Source of the DNA: Nocardioides sp. cx-173
GTDB lineage: Bacteria; Actinomycetota; Actinomycetes; Propionibacteriales; Nocardioidaceae
Assembly (NCBI RefSeq): GCF_021117365.1
Contig: NZ_CP088262.1
Coordinates: 992,001-1,056,000, forward strand
Length of the DNA stretch: 64,000 nucleotides
Direction of reading: 5' to 3'
Part shown: piece after piece, positions 31,266-42,180 of the stretch
Layout: every line of letters begins with the position of its first letter
Position numbering within the stretch: position 1 is the first letter of the stretch
Notes under the pieces: model-generated
What the model was told of the DNA's origin: nothing
Databases searched by the model: none
The model's input: only the letters and a program-made list of their open reading frames with translations
Position numbers and translations under genes: made by a program

Positions 31266-31334
31266 GACGTCTCGGTTCTCCCAAGCCTTGAGCGGGGACG
31301 GTTCCGCGACCTCGTCGACATCCGTCCGCGAATA

Positions 31335-31490
31335 GGTACGCGGTCTCCACCAGCTCGATCCGGATGCCGTCCGGGCCGAGCAGGCACAGCACCCGCAAGC
31401 TGTCGTAGGTGCCCAGACCCTACGTCTCCGGCTCGCCCACCGCGGGTACGTCCACGCCGAGGGAGTTGCGGGCCTCGGGCAGCCCCCTTC
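31335..31490 (-). pseudogene. Remnant of a VOC/glyoxalase-family gene
   Basis: On the minus strand a fragment reads L-G-V-D-V-P-A-V-G-E-P-E-T, then an in-frame TAG, then G-L-G-T-Y-D-S-L-R-V-L-C-L-L and GPDGIRIELVE. The last motif is the usual C-terminal metal-ligand strand of vicinal-oxygen-chelate proteins. No start or N-terminal half is visible and the frame is broken, so this is a relic. Together with the CIRCE sites it accounts for the 31266-31668 gap. Confidence 0.6.
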
Positions 31491-31516
31491 TGGCACTCTC
31501 CTGGCCTGAGTGCTAG
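31490..31516 (+). promoter_or_regulatory. CIRCE operator 1 (HrcA site) before groES
   Basis: CTGGCACTC, a 9-nt spacer and GAGTGCTAG, the arrangement of the CIRCE heat-shock operator (consensus TTAGCACTC-N9-GAGTGCTAA) bound by HrcA. Confidence 0.88.
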
Positions 31517-31524
31517 TTTCGTTG

Positions 31525-31551
31525 TTGGCACTCTCACCATGAGGGTGCCAG
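31525..31551 (+). promoter_or_regulatory. CIRCE operator 2 (HrcA site) before groES
   Basis: TTGGCACTC, a 9-nt spacer and GGGTGCCAG. The right arm deviates from the consensus at two positions but still pairs with the left arm. Its centre is 35 nt downstream of that of operator 1. Confidence 0.78.
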
Positions 31552-31668
31552 AGCTTGCAGTGTGGTGCGACCCCCGCGACGGCGTACCTCCCCGCAAGCC
31601 CCAACGTGGGGAGGACGCCGTCCTCCCGGTAGAGCAACCCAGAGTCAGAGAAAGTGGAGGTCGACACC

Positions 31669-31965
31669 GTGTCGGTCAACATCAAGCCTCTCGAGGACCG
31701 CATCGTCGTGAAGCCGCTCGACGCCGAGCAGACCACGGCGTCCGGCCTGGTCATCCCGGACACCGCGAAGGAGAAGCCCCAGGAGGGCGAGGTCGTGGCC
31801 GTAGGCCCCGGCCGCTTCAACGAGGACGGCGACGAGCGCATCCCCATGGACATCTCCGTGGGCGACAAGGTCATCTACAGCAAGTACGGCGGCACCGAGG
31901 TCAAGTACGGCGGCGAGGAGTTCCTCATCCTCTCCGGCCGCGACGTCCTCGCGATCGTTTCCTGA
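31669..31965 (+). CDS. groES: Co-chaperonin GroES
   Basis: 98-residue lid of the chaperonin. [19 protein letters not shown] begins it, the mobile loop is [19 protein letters not shown], and it ends with [20 protein letters not shown] 31669 is chosen because GGAGG lies 8 nt upstream and it gives the standard 97-98-residue length. Two CIRCE sites upstream imply HrcA repression released by heat. It is followed by a hairpin and then groEL. Confidence 0.97.
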   Translation: MSVNIKPLEDRIVVKPLDAEQTTASGLVIPDTAKEKPQEGEVVAVGPGRFNEDGDERIPMDISVGDKVIYSKYGGTEVKYGGEEFLILSGRDVLAIVS

Positions 31966-31974
31966 TTTTCTTCC

Positions 31975-32024
31975 GGGTCGTGTGCCTGAGGACGCGCTCA
32001 GGCGCGCTCCTCGGCACACGACCC
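31975..32024 (+). terminator. Stem-loop between groES and groEL
   Basis: GGGTCGTGTGCC (31975-31986) pairs with GGCACACGACCC (32013-32024), with extra pairing of GAGGACGCGC/GCGCGCTCCTC-type sequence inside. It lies 9 nt after the groES stop and 24 nt before groEL, so it could partially terminate transcription or set an RNA-processing boundary within the operon. Confidence 0.6.
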
Positions 32025-32036
32025 GATTTCATTTGA

Positions 32037-33671
<1,635 letters not shown>

Positions 33672-33684
33672 TCCACCGCACCTC

Positions 33685-33721
33685 CCGCTGACCCGTCAGA
33701 AACTTTCTGACGGGTCAGCGG
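33685..33721 (+). terminator. groEL terminator
   Basis: CCGCTGACCCGTCAGAAA (33685-33702) is the exact reverse complement of 33704-33721. The hairpin closes with an A/T-rich tip, 13 nt after the groEL stop. Confidence 0.8.
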
Positions 33722-33826
33722 CATTTCGGTGCAGTTGGTGACGGGTCGGCGTGGACGGGTGGAGACGTAGCGCCGGTGAAACAGGACGGACGCCGTCCGG
33801 CAACCTGCGCCGGGCACAGTCGGGCC

Positions 33827-34726
33827 ATGTTGTGGAGAGTGCGAGCGACACTGCCCGAGCGGCCGGGGGCCCTCGCGGCGCTCGCGGCGGAGTGTGGAGC
33901 GGCGGGCGTGAACATCCTGGGGGTGCAGGTGTTCCCCGGCGTCGAGGCGGTGACCGACGAGCTGGTCCTGAGCACGCCCGACTCCTGGGACGAGGCGGAC
34001 CTCACCGGGCTCGTCGGCCGCGCCGGCGGGCTGTCCGTGAGCGCGGCCACCTGCACGGAGGCGGCGCTCACCGACCAGCCGACCCGCTACGTGCAGGCCG
34101 CGCGCGGGGTGCTCGAGGCGCCGTCGTCCTTCCCGGAGGTGGTTGCGGCGCTCTTCGACGCGGATGTCGTGCCGAGCGGCAGCGCCCAGGACGTCATGGA
34201 GATGGCCGTGGGGGACGTGCAGGTGCAGATCCGCCGCAGCGCCCCGTTCACCGCCACCGAGCACGCGCGCGGCGCGGCGATGGCCGACCTGGTCAGCGAC
34301 GTGCTCGCCCGGGAGCACCATCCGTCGCCCCGGCTCTCCGACCACCGACGGATGGGCGAGGGCAGCCTGCCCGACTACCACGTGGAGGGCCGCTCCGCGG
34401 TGGCCACCATCGAGGGCACCCGGGTCGGCGTCGCCACCCTGCTCGCCGCCGAGCCGGACCTGCCCGACGTACTGCCGGTCGACCTGGAGGTCGACGCGGC
34501 GTGGCAGCGTCGCGGCATCGGCACCCGCCTGCTCGGGGACGCCGCCAGGCTCGCCAACGGCCTGGGCGCCGAGGCCATCCTGCTCACCACTCGCTCGGAC
34601 AACCAGGCCGTCATGCCGATGGTGATGGCCGCCGGGATGCGGGGGCGGATCCGGATGGCCGGCGAGGTGCTGACGGTGCGGATCACCGTGCGTGATCTGC
34701 GTCCCCTGGCGGTCACCCGGCCGTGA
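33827..34726 (+). CDS. ACT-domain / GNAT acetyltransferase protein
   Basis: 299-residue protein. Residues about 2-72 look like an ACT ligand-binding domain (R-V-R-A-T-L-P-E-R-P-G-A-L-A-A-L, then N-I-L-G-V-Q-V-F-P). Residues about 150-290 form a GNAT fold with the acetyl-CoA loop QRRGIGTRLLGDAARLA near 227-243. ACT domains usually bind amino acids and could gate the acetyltransferase; protein lysine acetylation is one possibility. The ATG is preceded 6 nt upstream by CACAGT. Longer in-frame starts would add only a poorly conserved leader. Confidence 0.75.
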   Translation: MLWRVRATLPERPGALAALAAECGAAGVNILGVQVFPGVEAVTDELVLSTPDSWDEADLTGLVGRAGGLSVSAATCTEAALTDQPTRYVQAARGVLEAPSSFPEVVAALFDADVVPSGSAQDVMEMAVGDVQVQIRRSAPFTATEHARGAAMADLVSDVLAREHHPSPRLSDHRRMGEGSLPDYHVEGRSAVATIEGTRVGVATLLAAEPDLPDVLPVDLEVDAAWQRRGIGTRLLGDAARLANGLGAEAILLTTRSDNQAVMPMVMAAGMRGRIRMAGEVLTVRITVRDLRPLAVTRP

Positions 34727-34750
34727 GCCGCCCTCGCGGAGGCGGACTAG

Positions 34751-36262
<1,512 letters not shown>

Positions 36263-36353
36263 TTCGGCGGATCCTCGCCGGCCGGGCACGGGAGATCGCC
36301 GACATGGGCGACGCGACTCGGCCAGTGCGGCGGACCCGTGGGAAACTTCGGCC

Positions 36354-37460
36354 ATGACCGAGATCCAGATCGGCCAGGCCAAGCGCGGCCGGCGTGCCTA
36401 CTCCTTCGACGACATCGCGATCGTCCCCTCGCGCCGCACGCGAGACCCCGAAGAGGTCAGCATCGACTGGCAGATCGACGCCTACCGCTTCGGGCTCCCG
36501 GTCCTCGCCGCGCCGATGGACTCGGTGATGTCGCCGGAGACGGCGGTGGCGCTGGGCCGGTTCGGTGGCCTCGGGGTGCTGAACCTCGAGGGGCTGTGGA
36601 CGCGGTACGAGGACCCGCTCTCGCTGCTCGAGGAGGTGTCCGGCCTCCAGGGCATCGACGCCACGGCGCGGATGCAGGAGATCTACGCCGAGCCGGTCAA
36701 GGCCGAGCTCATCACGCACCGGCTCCGCGAGGTCCGCGACGCCGGGGTCACGGTCGCCGGATCCCTGTCGCCGCAGCGCACCAAGGAGTTCGCCAAGGTC
36801 GTGGTCGACGCCGGCGTCGACATGTTCGTCATCCGCGGTACGACGGTCAGCGCCGAGCACGTCTCGTCCCAGGCGGAGCCGCTGAACCTCAAGGAGTTCA
36901 TCTACGAGCTCGACGTACCGGTCATCGTGGGCGGCTGCGCCACCCACCAGGCCGCCCTGCACCTGATGCGCACGGGCGCCGCCGGCGTACTGGTGGGCTT
37001 CGGCGGCGGCGCCGCCCACACCACGCGCACGGTGCTCGGCGTGGCCGTGCCGATGGCCTCGGCCGTGGCCGACGTCGCCGCCGCCCGCCGCGACTACCTG
37101 GATGAGTCCGGAGGCCGCTACGTCCACGTGATCGCCGACGGCTCGATCGGCAAGTCGGGCGACATCGCCAAGGCGATCGCGTGCGGGGCCGACGCGGTCA
37201 TGGTCGGCTCGCCGTTCGCGCGGGCCACCGACGCCCCCGGCGGCGGCTTCCACTGGGGCGCCGAGGCGCACCACGCGGACCTGCCGCGCGGCCAGCGCGT
37301 GGAGTTCGACCGGGTCGGCACGCTGGAGGAGATCCTGTTCGGCCCCTCGCGCGTGGCCGACGGCACCATGAACCTGATCGGCGCCCTCAAGCGCGCCATG
37401 GCCACGACCGGGTACACCGACCTCAAGGAGTTCCAGCGCGTCGAGGTCGTCGTCGAGTAG
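36354..37460 (+). CDS. guaB3: GuaB3 family IMP dehydrogenase-related protein
   Basis: 368-residue TIM-barrel protein of the GuaB3 family, found in actinobacteria next to guaB. It lacks CBS domains. [20 protein letters not shown] and A-P-M-D-S-V-M mark the N-terminal half, and [11 protein letters not shown] takes the place of the usual SICTTR catalytic loop, so it may not work like GuaB. The name follows homology and position. The stop overlaps the start of the RNase H gene by one base. Confidence 0.9.
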   Translation: MTEIQIGQAKRGRRAYSFDDIAIVPSRRTRDPEEVSIDWQIDAYRFGLPVLAAPMDSVMSPETAVALGRFGGLGVLNLEGLWTRYEDPLSLLEEVSGLQGIDATARMQEIYAEPVKAELITHRLREVRDAGVTVAGSLSPQRTKEFAKVVVDAGVDMFVIRGTTVSAEHVSSQAEPLNLKEFIYELDVPVIVGGCATHQAALHLMRTGAAGVLVGFGGGAAHTTRTVLGVAVPMASAVADVAAARRDYLDESGGRYVHVIADGSIGKSGDIAKAIACGADAVMVGSPFARATDAPGGGFHWGAEAHHADLPRGQRVEFDRVGTLEEILFGPSRVADGTMNLIGALKRAMATTGYTDLKEFQRVEVVVE

Positions 37461-37924
37461 TGAGCGCCCCCGCACCGGTCGTCATCCACACCGACGGCGC
37501 CTGTATCCCCAACCCCGGCCCCGGAGGCTGGGGAGCCCTGCTGCAGCAGGGCAGCCACGAGCTCGAGCTCTGCGGTGGCGAGGCCGGCGAGACGACGAAC
37601 AACCGCATGGAGCTCATGGCACCGATCCGGGCACTGGAGGCCCTCAAGCGGCGATCGGTCGTGCAGATCCACACCGACAGCACCTACGTGCGCAACGGCA
37701 TTACGAAGTGGGTGGTCGGCTGGTCCGGCAACGGCTGGAAGACCTCGGCCAAGCAGCCGGTCAAGAACGTCGACCTCTGGCAGCAGCTCGTCGCCGCGTG
37801 CGCCGAGCACGAGGTCGAGTGGCACTGGATCAAGGGGCACGCCGGGCACGAGGGCAACGAGCGCGCCGACCGCCTCGCCGCCCGGGGGCTGACCGAGGCG
37901 GTCGCGGCCGCACGCGGCAGCTGA
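37460..37924 (+). CDS. rnhA: Ribonuclease HI
   Basis: 154-residue RNase H that cuts RNA in RNA-DNA hybrids. The acidic catalytic set is visible: Asp in [17 protein letters not shown] near residue 11, Glu in NNRMEL near 50, Asp in HTDSTYV near 72 and Asp in NERADRLA near 137, with [10 protein letters not shown] before the last. GTG 37460 shares its G with the guaB3 stop (TAGTG). Length is normal for single-domain RNase HI. Confidence 0.93.
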   Translation: MSAPAPVVIHTDGACIPNPGPGGWGALLQQGSHELELCGGEAGETTNNRMELMAPIRALEALKRRSVVQIHTDSTYVRNGITKWVVGWSGNGWKTSAKQPVKNVDLWQQLVAACAEHEVEWHWIKGHAGHEGNERADRLAARGLTEAVAAARGS

Positions 37925-37984
37925 CCGCCCCTGCCGCCCACCGGCGTCATACGTCCGTCATCTGCCCCTTGCGACAATGGGGGC

Positions 37985-39724
37985 ATGAGCCCGCCTCTCG
38001 TACCTCCGTCCGCGCTCGGCCCGGAGGCCCGCGACCGGTCGCTGGCCGCGATGAGTGGCCTCGCAGGCGAGGCCGAGCTCGACGTGCTGGTGGTCGGTGG
38101 TGGCGTCGTGGGGGCTGGCACCGCCCTGGACGCCGTGACCCGCGGGCTGAGCACCGGCCTGGTCGAGCAGCGCGACCTCGCCAGCGGAACCAGCAGCCGC
38201 AGCAGCAAGCTCGTCCACGGTGGCCTGCGCTACCTGGAGATGCTCGACTTCGGGCTGGTGCGCGAGGCGCTGCAGGAGCGAGGCCTCCTGCTGACCCGCC
38301 TCGCCCCGCACCTGGTGCGGCCGGTGTCGTTCCTCTACCCACTCACCCACCGCGGTTGGGAGCGCCCGTACGTCGGCGCCGGCCTGGCGCTGTACGACGG
38401 CATGGCGATGCTGGGCAGCTCGGACATGGGCGTGCCGCGCCACCGGCACCTCTCGCGCAAGCAGGTCAGCCGGATCGCACCCGACTTCAGGCCGGACGCG
38501 CTCGCCGGCGCCATCCAGTACTGGGACTGCCAGGTGGACGACGCCCGGTTGGTGCTGTCGCTGGCCCGCACCGCGGCGGGGCTCGGTGCGCACGTGGCCA
38601 CGCGGGTCCGCGTCACCGGCTTCCTCCGCGAGGGCGAGCGGGTCGTGGGCGTGACGGCGCGGGACCTGGAGGCCGGACGCGAGCTGGAGATCCGCGCCCG
38701 CGTGGTCGTCAACGCCGCCGGGGTCTGGACCGACGAGATCCAGGACCTCGTCGGCGGTCGCGGCGCGCTGCGCGTCCAGGCCAGCAAGGGCGTGCACATC
38801 GTCGTGCCCAGGGACCGGATCCGGTCCGAGGCCGGGTTCATCGTGCGCACCGAGAAGTCGGTCCTGTTCGTGATCCCCTGGGGCCGGCACTGGATCATCG
38901 GCACCACCGACACCCCCTGGGACCTCGACAAGGCCCATCCCGCCGCCAGCCGGGCCGACATCGACTACATCCTCGACCACGTCAACGCGATTCTGCGTGA
39001 GCCGCTGGACCATGACGACGTGGTGGGAGTCTGGGCCGGGCTGCGCCCGCTGCTGTCCGGCGAGTCCGAGCCCACCTCGAAGATCTCGCGCGAGCACACC
39101 GTCGTCACGCCGGTCCCGGGCCTGGTGATGATCGCCGGCGGCAAGCTCACGACGTACCGGGTGATGGCGCGCGACGCCATCGACGCCGCCGCCCACTCGC
39201 TGCGCACCACGGTCAACCTGACCGTGCGCCAGTCGATCACCGACCGGGTGCCGCTGCTCGGCGCCGACGGGTTCGAGACCCGCTCCAACCAGCGCGTCCT
39301 CCTGGCGCGCCGCTCCGGGCTGCACGTCGCCCGCATCGACCACCTCCTCGGCAGGTACGGCGGTCAGGTCGACGACCTGCTCGCGCTGGTCGCCTCGGAC
39401 CCGGCGCTCGGCGAGCCGCTGACGGGAGCCGAGGACTACCTCGCGGCCGAGGTGGTCTACGCCGTCACCCATGAGGCCGCACGCCACCTCGACGACGTCT
39501 TGACCCGGCGTACCCGGATCTCCATCGAGACCTTCGACCGCGGCGTCGCCGCCGCCCCCCACGCCGCCCGGCTCATGGCCGGTGCCCTCGGCTGGGACGA
39601 CGCCCGCGTCATCGACGAGGTCGACCACTACCTGCGCCGCGTCGAGGCCGAGCGCCGGAGCCAGCTCATGCTCACCGACCAGGAGGCTGACGAGGCGCGG
39701 GTGCGCGCGCCGGACATCGTCTGA
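37985..39724 (+). CDS. glpD: Glycerol-3-phosphate dehydrogenase (FAD, aerobic)
   Basis: 579-residue flavoprotein oxidising glycerol-3-phosphate to dihydroxyacetone phosphate and passing electrons to quinones at the membrane. The dinucleotide motif VVGGGVVGAGTALDAV is near 37-52, then ASGTSSRSSKLVHGGLRYLE near 68-87, and W-I-I-G-T-T-D-T-P-W near 305. The DAO C-terminal helical domain begins near 390. GACAAT (37973-37978) lies 6 nt before ATG 37985, a leaderless-type -10. Confidence 0.94.
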   Translation: MSPPLVPPSALGPEARDRSLAAMSGLAGEAELDVLVVGGGVVGAGTALDAVTRGLSTGLVEQRDLASGTSSRSSKLVHGGLRYLEMLDFGLVREALQERGLLLTRLAPHLVRPVSFLYPLTHRGWERPYVGAGLALYDGMAMLGSSDMGVPRHRHLSRKQVSRIAPDFRPDALAGAIQYWDCQVDDARLVLSLARTAAGLGAHVATRVRVTGFLREGERVVGVTARDLEAGRELEIRARVVVNAAGVWTDEIQDLVGGRGALRVQASKGVHIVVPRDRIRSEAGFIVRTEKSVLFVIPWGRHWIIGTTDTPWDLDKAHPAASRADIDYILDHVNAILREPLDHDDVVGVWAGLRPLLSGESEPTSKISREHTVVTPVPGLVMIAGGKLTTYRVMARDAIDAAAHSLRTTVNLTVRQSITDRVPLLGADGFETRSNQRVLLARRSGLHVARIDHLLGRYGGQVDDLLALVASDPALGEPLTGAEDYLAAEVVYAVTHEAARHLDDVLTRRTRISIETFDRGVAAAPHAARLMAGALGWDDARVIDEVDHYLRRVEAERRSQLMLTDQEADEARVRAPDIV

Positions 39725-39818
39725 GCAGGGTTATCAGCATCTGCTGGGATCCCGGCGCTGCTGGGCCAGAAAAGCACCCCAGAAGCACCGGGTTATCAGC
39801 AGATGCTGATAACCCTGC
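39725..39818. repeat. Nested palindrome after glpD
   Basis: Perfect 22-bp arms (39725-39746 and 39797-39818) beginning GCAGGGTTATCAGCATCTGC around a 50-nt centre. The right arm lies within its own smaller palindrome, GGGTTATCAGCA-GA-TGCTGATAACCC (39790-39815). It starts right after the glpD stop. AT-rich TTATCAGC arms in a GC-rich genome are unlike typical terminators here; it could be a terminator, a protein-binding site or a degenerate mobile element. Confidence 0.7.
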
Positions 39819-39831
39819 CCGGCGCACCCCG

Positions 39832-39861
39832 TTGACAACTAGAACACGTTCCACCCATGCT
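39832..39861 (+). promoter_or_regulatory. Promoter of the phosphotransferase-aldehyde dehydrogenase operon with embedded KstR-type operator
   Basis: TTGACA (39832-39837) and CATGCT (39856-39861) are 18 nt apart. Between them TAGAACACGTTCCA (39840-39853) matches the published KstR consensus TnnAACnnGTTnnA at every fixed position. KstR is the TetR-family repressor of steroid and cholesterol catabolism genes in mycobacteria and Rhodococcus. Its location between -35 and -10 suits repression. Confidence 0.7.
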
Positions 39862-39901
39862 GACGGGTGTCAAGTGAGACCCACGTCACAGGGGAGTGCG
39901 A

Positions 39902-41044
39902 GTGAGCCAGGTGCCACCGCCCGCGGACATGACGTTGCAGCGCTCGAGCCGGGACGCCACCTCGGTACCGACGGCGCTCGCGGGCTGGCTGGCCACACTG
40001 CTCGTCGACGGCGCCGAGCCGCGCGTGACGCTGCACTCCGGCGTCGACGCCAACGGGATGTCCTCGGAGACGCTGCCACTCGACGTGGACTGGAGCGAGG
40101 ACGGCGCTGCGCGCCACGGCGAGTACGTCGCCCGGGTCGCGCCGGCCGCGGCGGACTTCCCGGTCTTCCCCAGGTACGAGCTGCAGGACCAGTACGACGC
40201 GATGCGGATCGTCGCCGAGCGCTCGGAGGTGCCGGTGCCGGCCGTGAGGTGGATGGAGCCGACGGGAGCGGTGCTGGGCACCCCGTTCTTCCTGATGGAC
40301 CGCGTCGACGGGTTGATCCCGCAGGACGTGCTGCCCTACAACTTCGGCGACAACTGGCTCCACGACGCCGGCGAGGACGACCAGCGCCGGCTGCAGGACG
40401 CCAGCGTCGGGCTGCTGGCGGGCCTGCACGCCATCCCCGACCCGCAGACCACCTTCGCCTTCCTCGACCCGGCCCGCCATGGCCACGAGGGCGGATCCCT
40501 GCTGGAGCGGACCCTCGCCCGGACGGTGGCCTGGTACGACTTCGCCCAGGCCGACATCGGCCCCAGTCCTCTGGTGGAGCGCGCGCTCGCGTGGCTGCGG
40601 CTCCACCTCCCGACAGCACCGGACGGCGAGGCAGTCCTGTGCTGGGGCGACGCGCGCATCGGCAACACCATCTACCGCGACTTCACTCCGGTCGCGGTGC
40701 TCGACTGGGAGATGGCCGCGATCGGCCCGCGCCAGCTGGACGTGTCGTGGATGCTCTTCGCCCACCAGGTCTTCGAGACGATCACCGGGATGCTCGGGCT
40801 GCCGGGCATGCCGCACTTCCTGCGCGAGGAGGACGTCGTCGCCGAGTACGAGCGGCTCACGGGCGCGAGCCTCGGCGACCTCACCTGGTACCACGTCTAC
40901 AACGGACTGCAGTGGTGCATCGTCTTCATGCGCACCGGCGCCCGGCAGATCCACTTCGGCGAGATCCAGCGTCCCGAGGACATCGAGACGCTCTTCCACT
41001 GCAAGCCTCTGGTCGAGCGCATCCTCGACGAGGCGGGGGCGTAA
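39902..41044 (+). CDS. Aminoglycoside-phosphotransferase-fold kinase (ACAD10/11 N-terminal-like)
   Basis: 380-residue APH-fold protein. The Brenner-type motif is LCWGDARIGNT, with Trp where many kinases have His, followed by AVLDWEMAAIG carrying the metal-binding Asp. This Trp-Gly-Asp version is typical of the subgroup related to the kinase domain of ACAD10/11, which phosphorylates hydroxylated fatty acyl substrates; antibiotic resistance is unlikely. GTG 39902 has GGGGAG 5 nt upstream; GTG 39896 is the alternative. It is the first gene after the KstR-type promoter. Confidence 0.8.
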   Translation: MSQVPPPADMTLQRSSRDATSVPTALAGWLATLLVDGAEPRVTLHSGVDANGMSSETLPLDVDWSEDGAARHGEYVARVAPAAADFPVFPRYELQDQYDAMRIVAERSEVPVPAVRWMEPTGAVLGTPFFLMDRVDGLIPQDVLPYNFGDNWLHDAGEDDQRRLQDASVGLLAGLHAIPDPQTTFAFLDPARHGHEGGSLLERTLARTVAWYDFAQADIGPSPLVERALAWLRLHLPTAPDGEAVLCWGDARIGNTIYRDFTPVAVLDWEMAAIGPRQLDVSWMLFAHQVFETITGMLGLPGMPHFLREEDVVAEYERLTGASLGDLTWYHVYNGLQWCIVFMRTGARQIHFGEIQRPEDIETLFHCKPLVERILDEAGA

Positions 41045-41050
41045 CCGGCC

Positions 41051-42151
41051 ATGGTCAGCCACCTCGACGAGTATCCGATCCACCAGGCGCCGTTGCCCGT
41101 GACCTGGGCGGCGAGCAGTGACCGGAACTTCTACGACCGCTGCTACTTCAACGCCCACGACCGCACCGGCGACATCTTCGTCATCACCGGTGCCGGCTAC
41201 TACCCGAACCTCGGCACCAAGGACGCCTTCGTCCTGGTCCGTCGCGGCGACGAGCAGACCGCCGTGCACCTGGGCGACGCGATCGACGACGACCGCCTGC
41301 ACCAGCACGTCGGTGGCTACCGGATCGAGGTGGTCGAGCCGCTGCGCAGGCTGCGGCTGGTCCTCGAGGAGACCGAGGGCGTCGCGATGGACCTGACCTG
41401 GGAGGGCTCCTTCGAGGTCCTGCAGGAGCAGCCGCACATCATGCGCGCCGGCAGCCGGGTCACCTTGGACGCCCAGCGGTTCGCCCAGGTCGGGACCTGG
41501 GAGGGGTCGATCTCGATCGACGGCGAGGACATCGCCGTGGACGCGAACCGCTGGGTCGGCACCCGGGACCGGTCCTGGGGGATCCGGCCGGTGGGGGAGG
41601 CCGAGCCGCCGGGCCGGCCCGCCGACCCGCCGTTCGAGGGCCTGTGGTGGCTCTACGTGCCGATGCGCTTCGACGACTTCGCGATCATCCTGATCCTCCA
41701 GGAGGACCCCAGCGGCCACCGGGTCCTTAACGACTGCACCCGGGTCTGGAAGGACGGCCGGGTCGAGCAGCTGGGCTGGCCGCTGGTGACGGTCCGCTAC
41801 GCCTCGGGCACCCGGATCCCCACCGGTGCGACCATCCGCTGCACGACCCCCGACGGCAAGCCGCTCGACCTCGAGGTCGAGTCCCGGCTGGCGGTGCCGC
41901 TCCACGTGGGCGGCGGCTACGGCGGCGACTCGGACTGGACCCACGGCATGTGGAAGGGCCCCGGCTTCACCGAGCGCCGTACCTATGACCTCACCGCCGA
42001 CGACGTGGCGAGCCGGGTGATGTTCGGCGTGATCGACCACGTCGGGCGTGCCACCTGCGACGGCGCCGAGGGCTGGGGCCTCTTCGAGCACGGCGCGATC
42101 GGGCGGCACGACCCCAGCGGATTCGCCGACTTCTTCACCCTCGCCCCCTGA
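41051..42151 (+). CDS. Conserved protein of unknown function, lipocalin-like beta fold
   Basis: 366-residue beta-rich soluble protein without signal peptide. W-V-G-T-R-D-R-S-W-G-I-R-P near 168-180 resembles the D-x-S-W-G motif of AttH-like lipocalin hydratase relatives, and a second strand set repeats in the C-terminal half. Homologues (DUF7064/7065 type, from memory) are often beside APH-fold kinases in actinobacteria. It starts 6 nt after the kinase stop. A role in handling lipid or steroid intermediates is inference from the operon. Confidence 0.7.
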   Translation: MVSHLDEYPIHQAPLPVTWAASSDRNFYDRCYFNAHDRTGDIFVITGAGYYPNLGTKDAFVLVRRGDEQTAVHLGDAIDDDRLHQHVGGYRIEVVEPLRRLRLVLEETEGVAMDLTWEGSFEVLQEQPHIMRAGSRVTLDAQRFAQVGTWEGSISIDGEDIAVDANRWVGTRDRSWGIRPVGEAEPPGRPADPPFEGLWWLYVPMRFDDFAIILILQEDPSGHRVLNDCTRVWKDGRVEQLGWPLVTVRYASGTRIPTGATIRCTTPDGKPLDLEVESRLAVPLHVGGGYGGDSDWTHGMWKGPGFTERRTYDLTADDVASRVMFGVIDHVGRATCDGAEGWGLFEHGAIGRHDPSGFADFFTLAP

Positions 42152-42180
42152 CCACACACCAGGACCTCGAAGGACATCTG

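Noticed and set aside
39902..41044. Aminoglycoside resistance gene
   Set aside because: The Trp-Gly-Asp motif and operon context fit the ACAD10/11-type lipid kinase subgroup, not antibiotic phosphotransferases.
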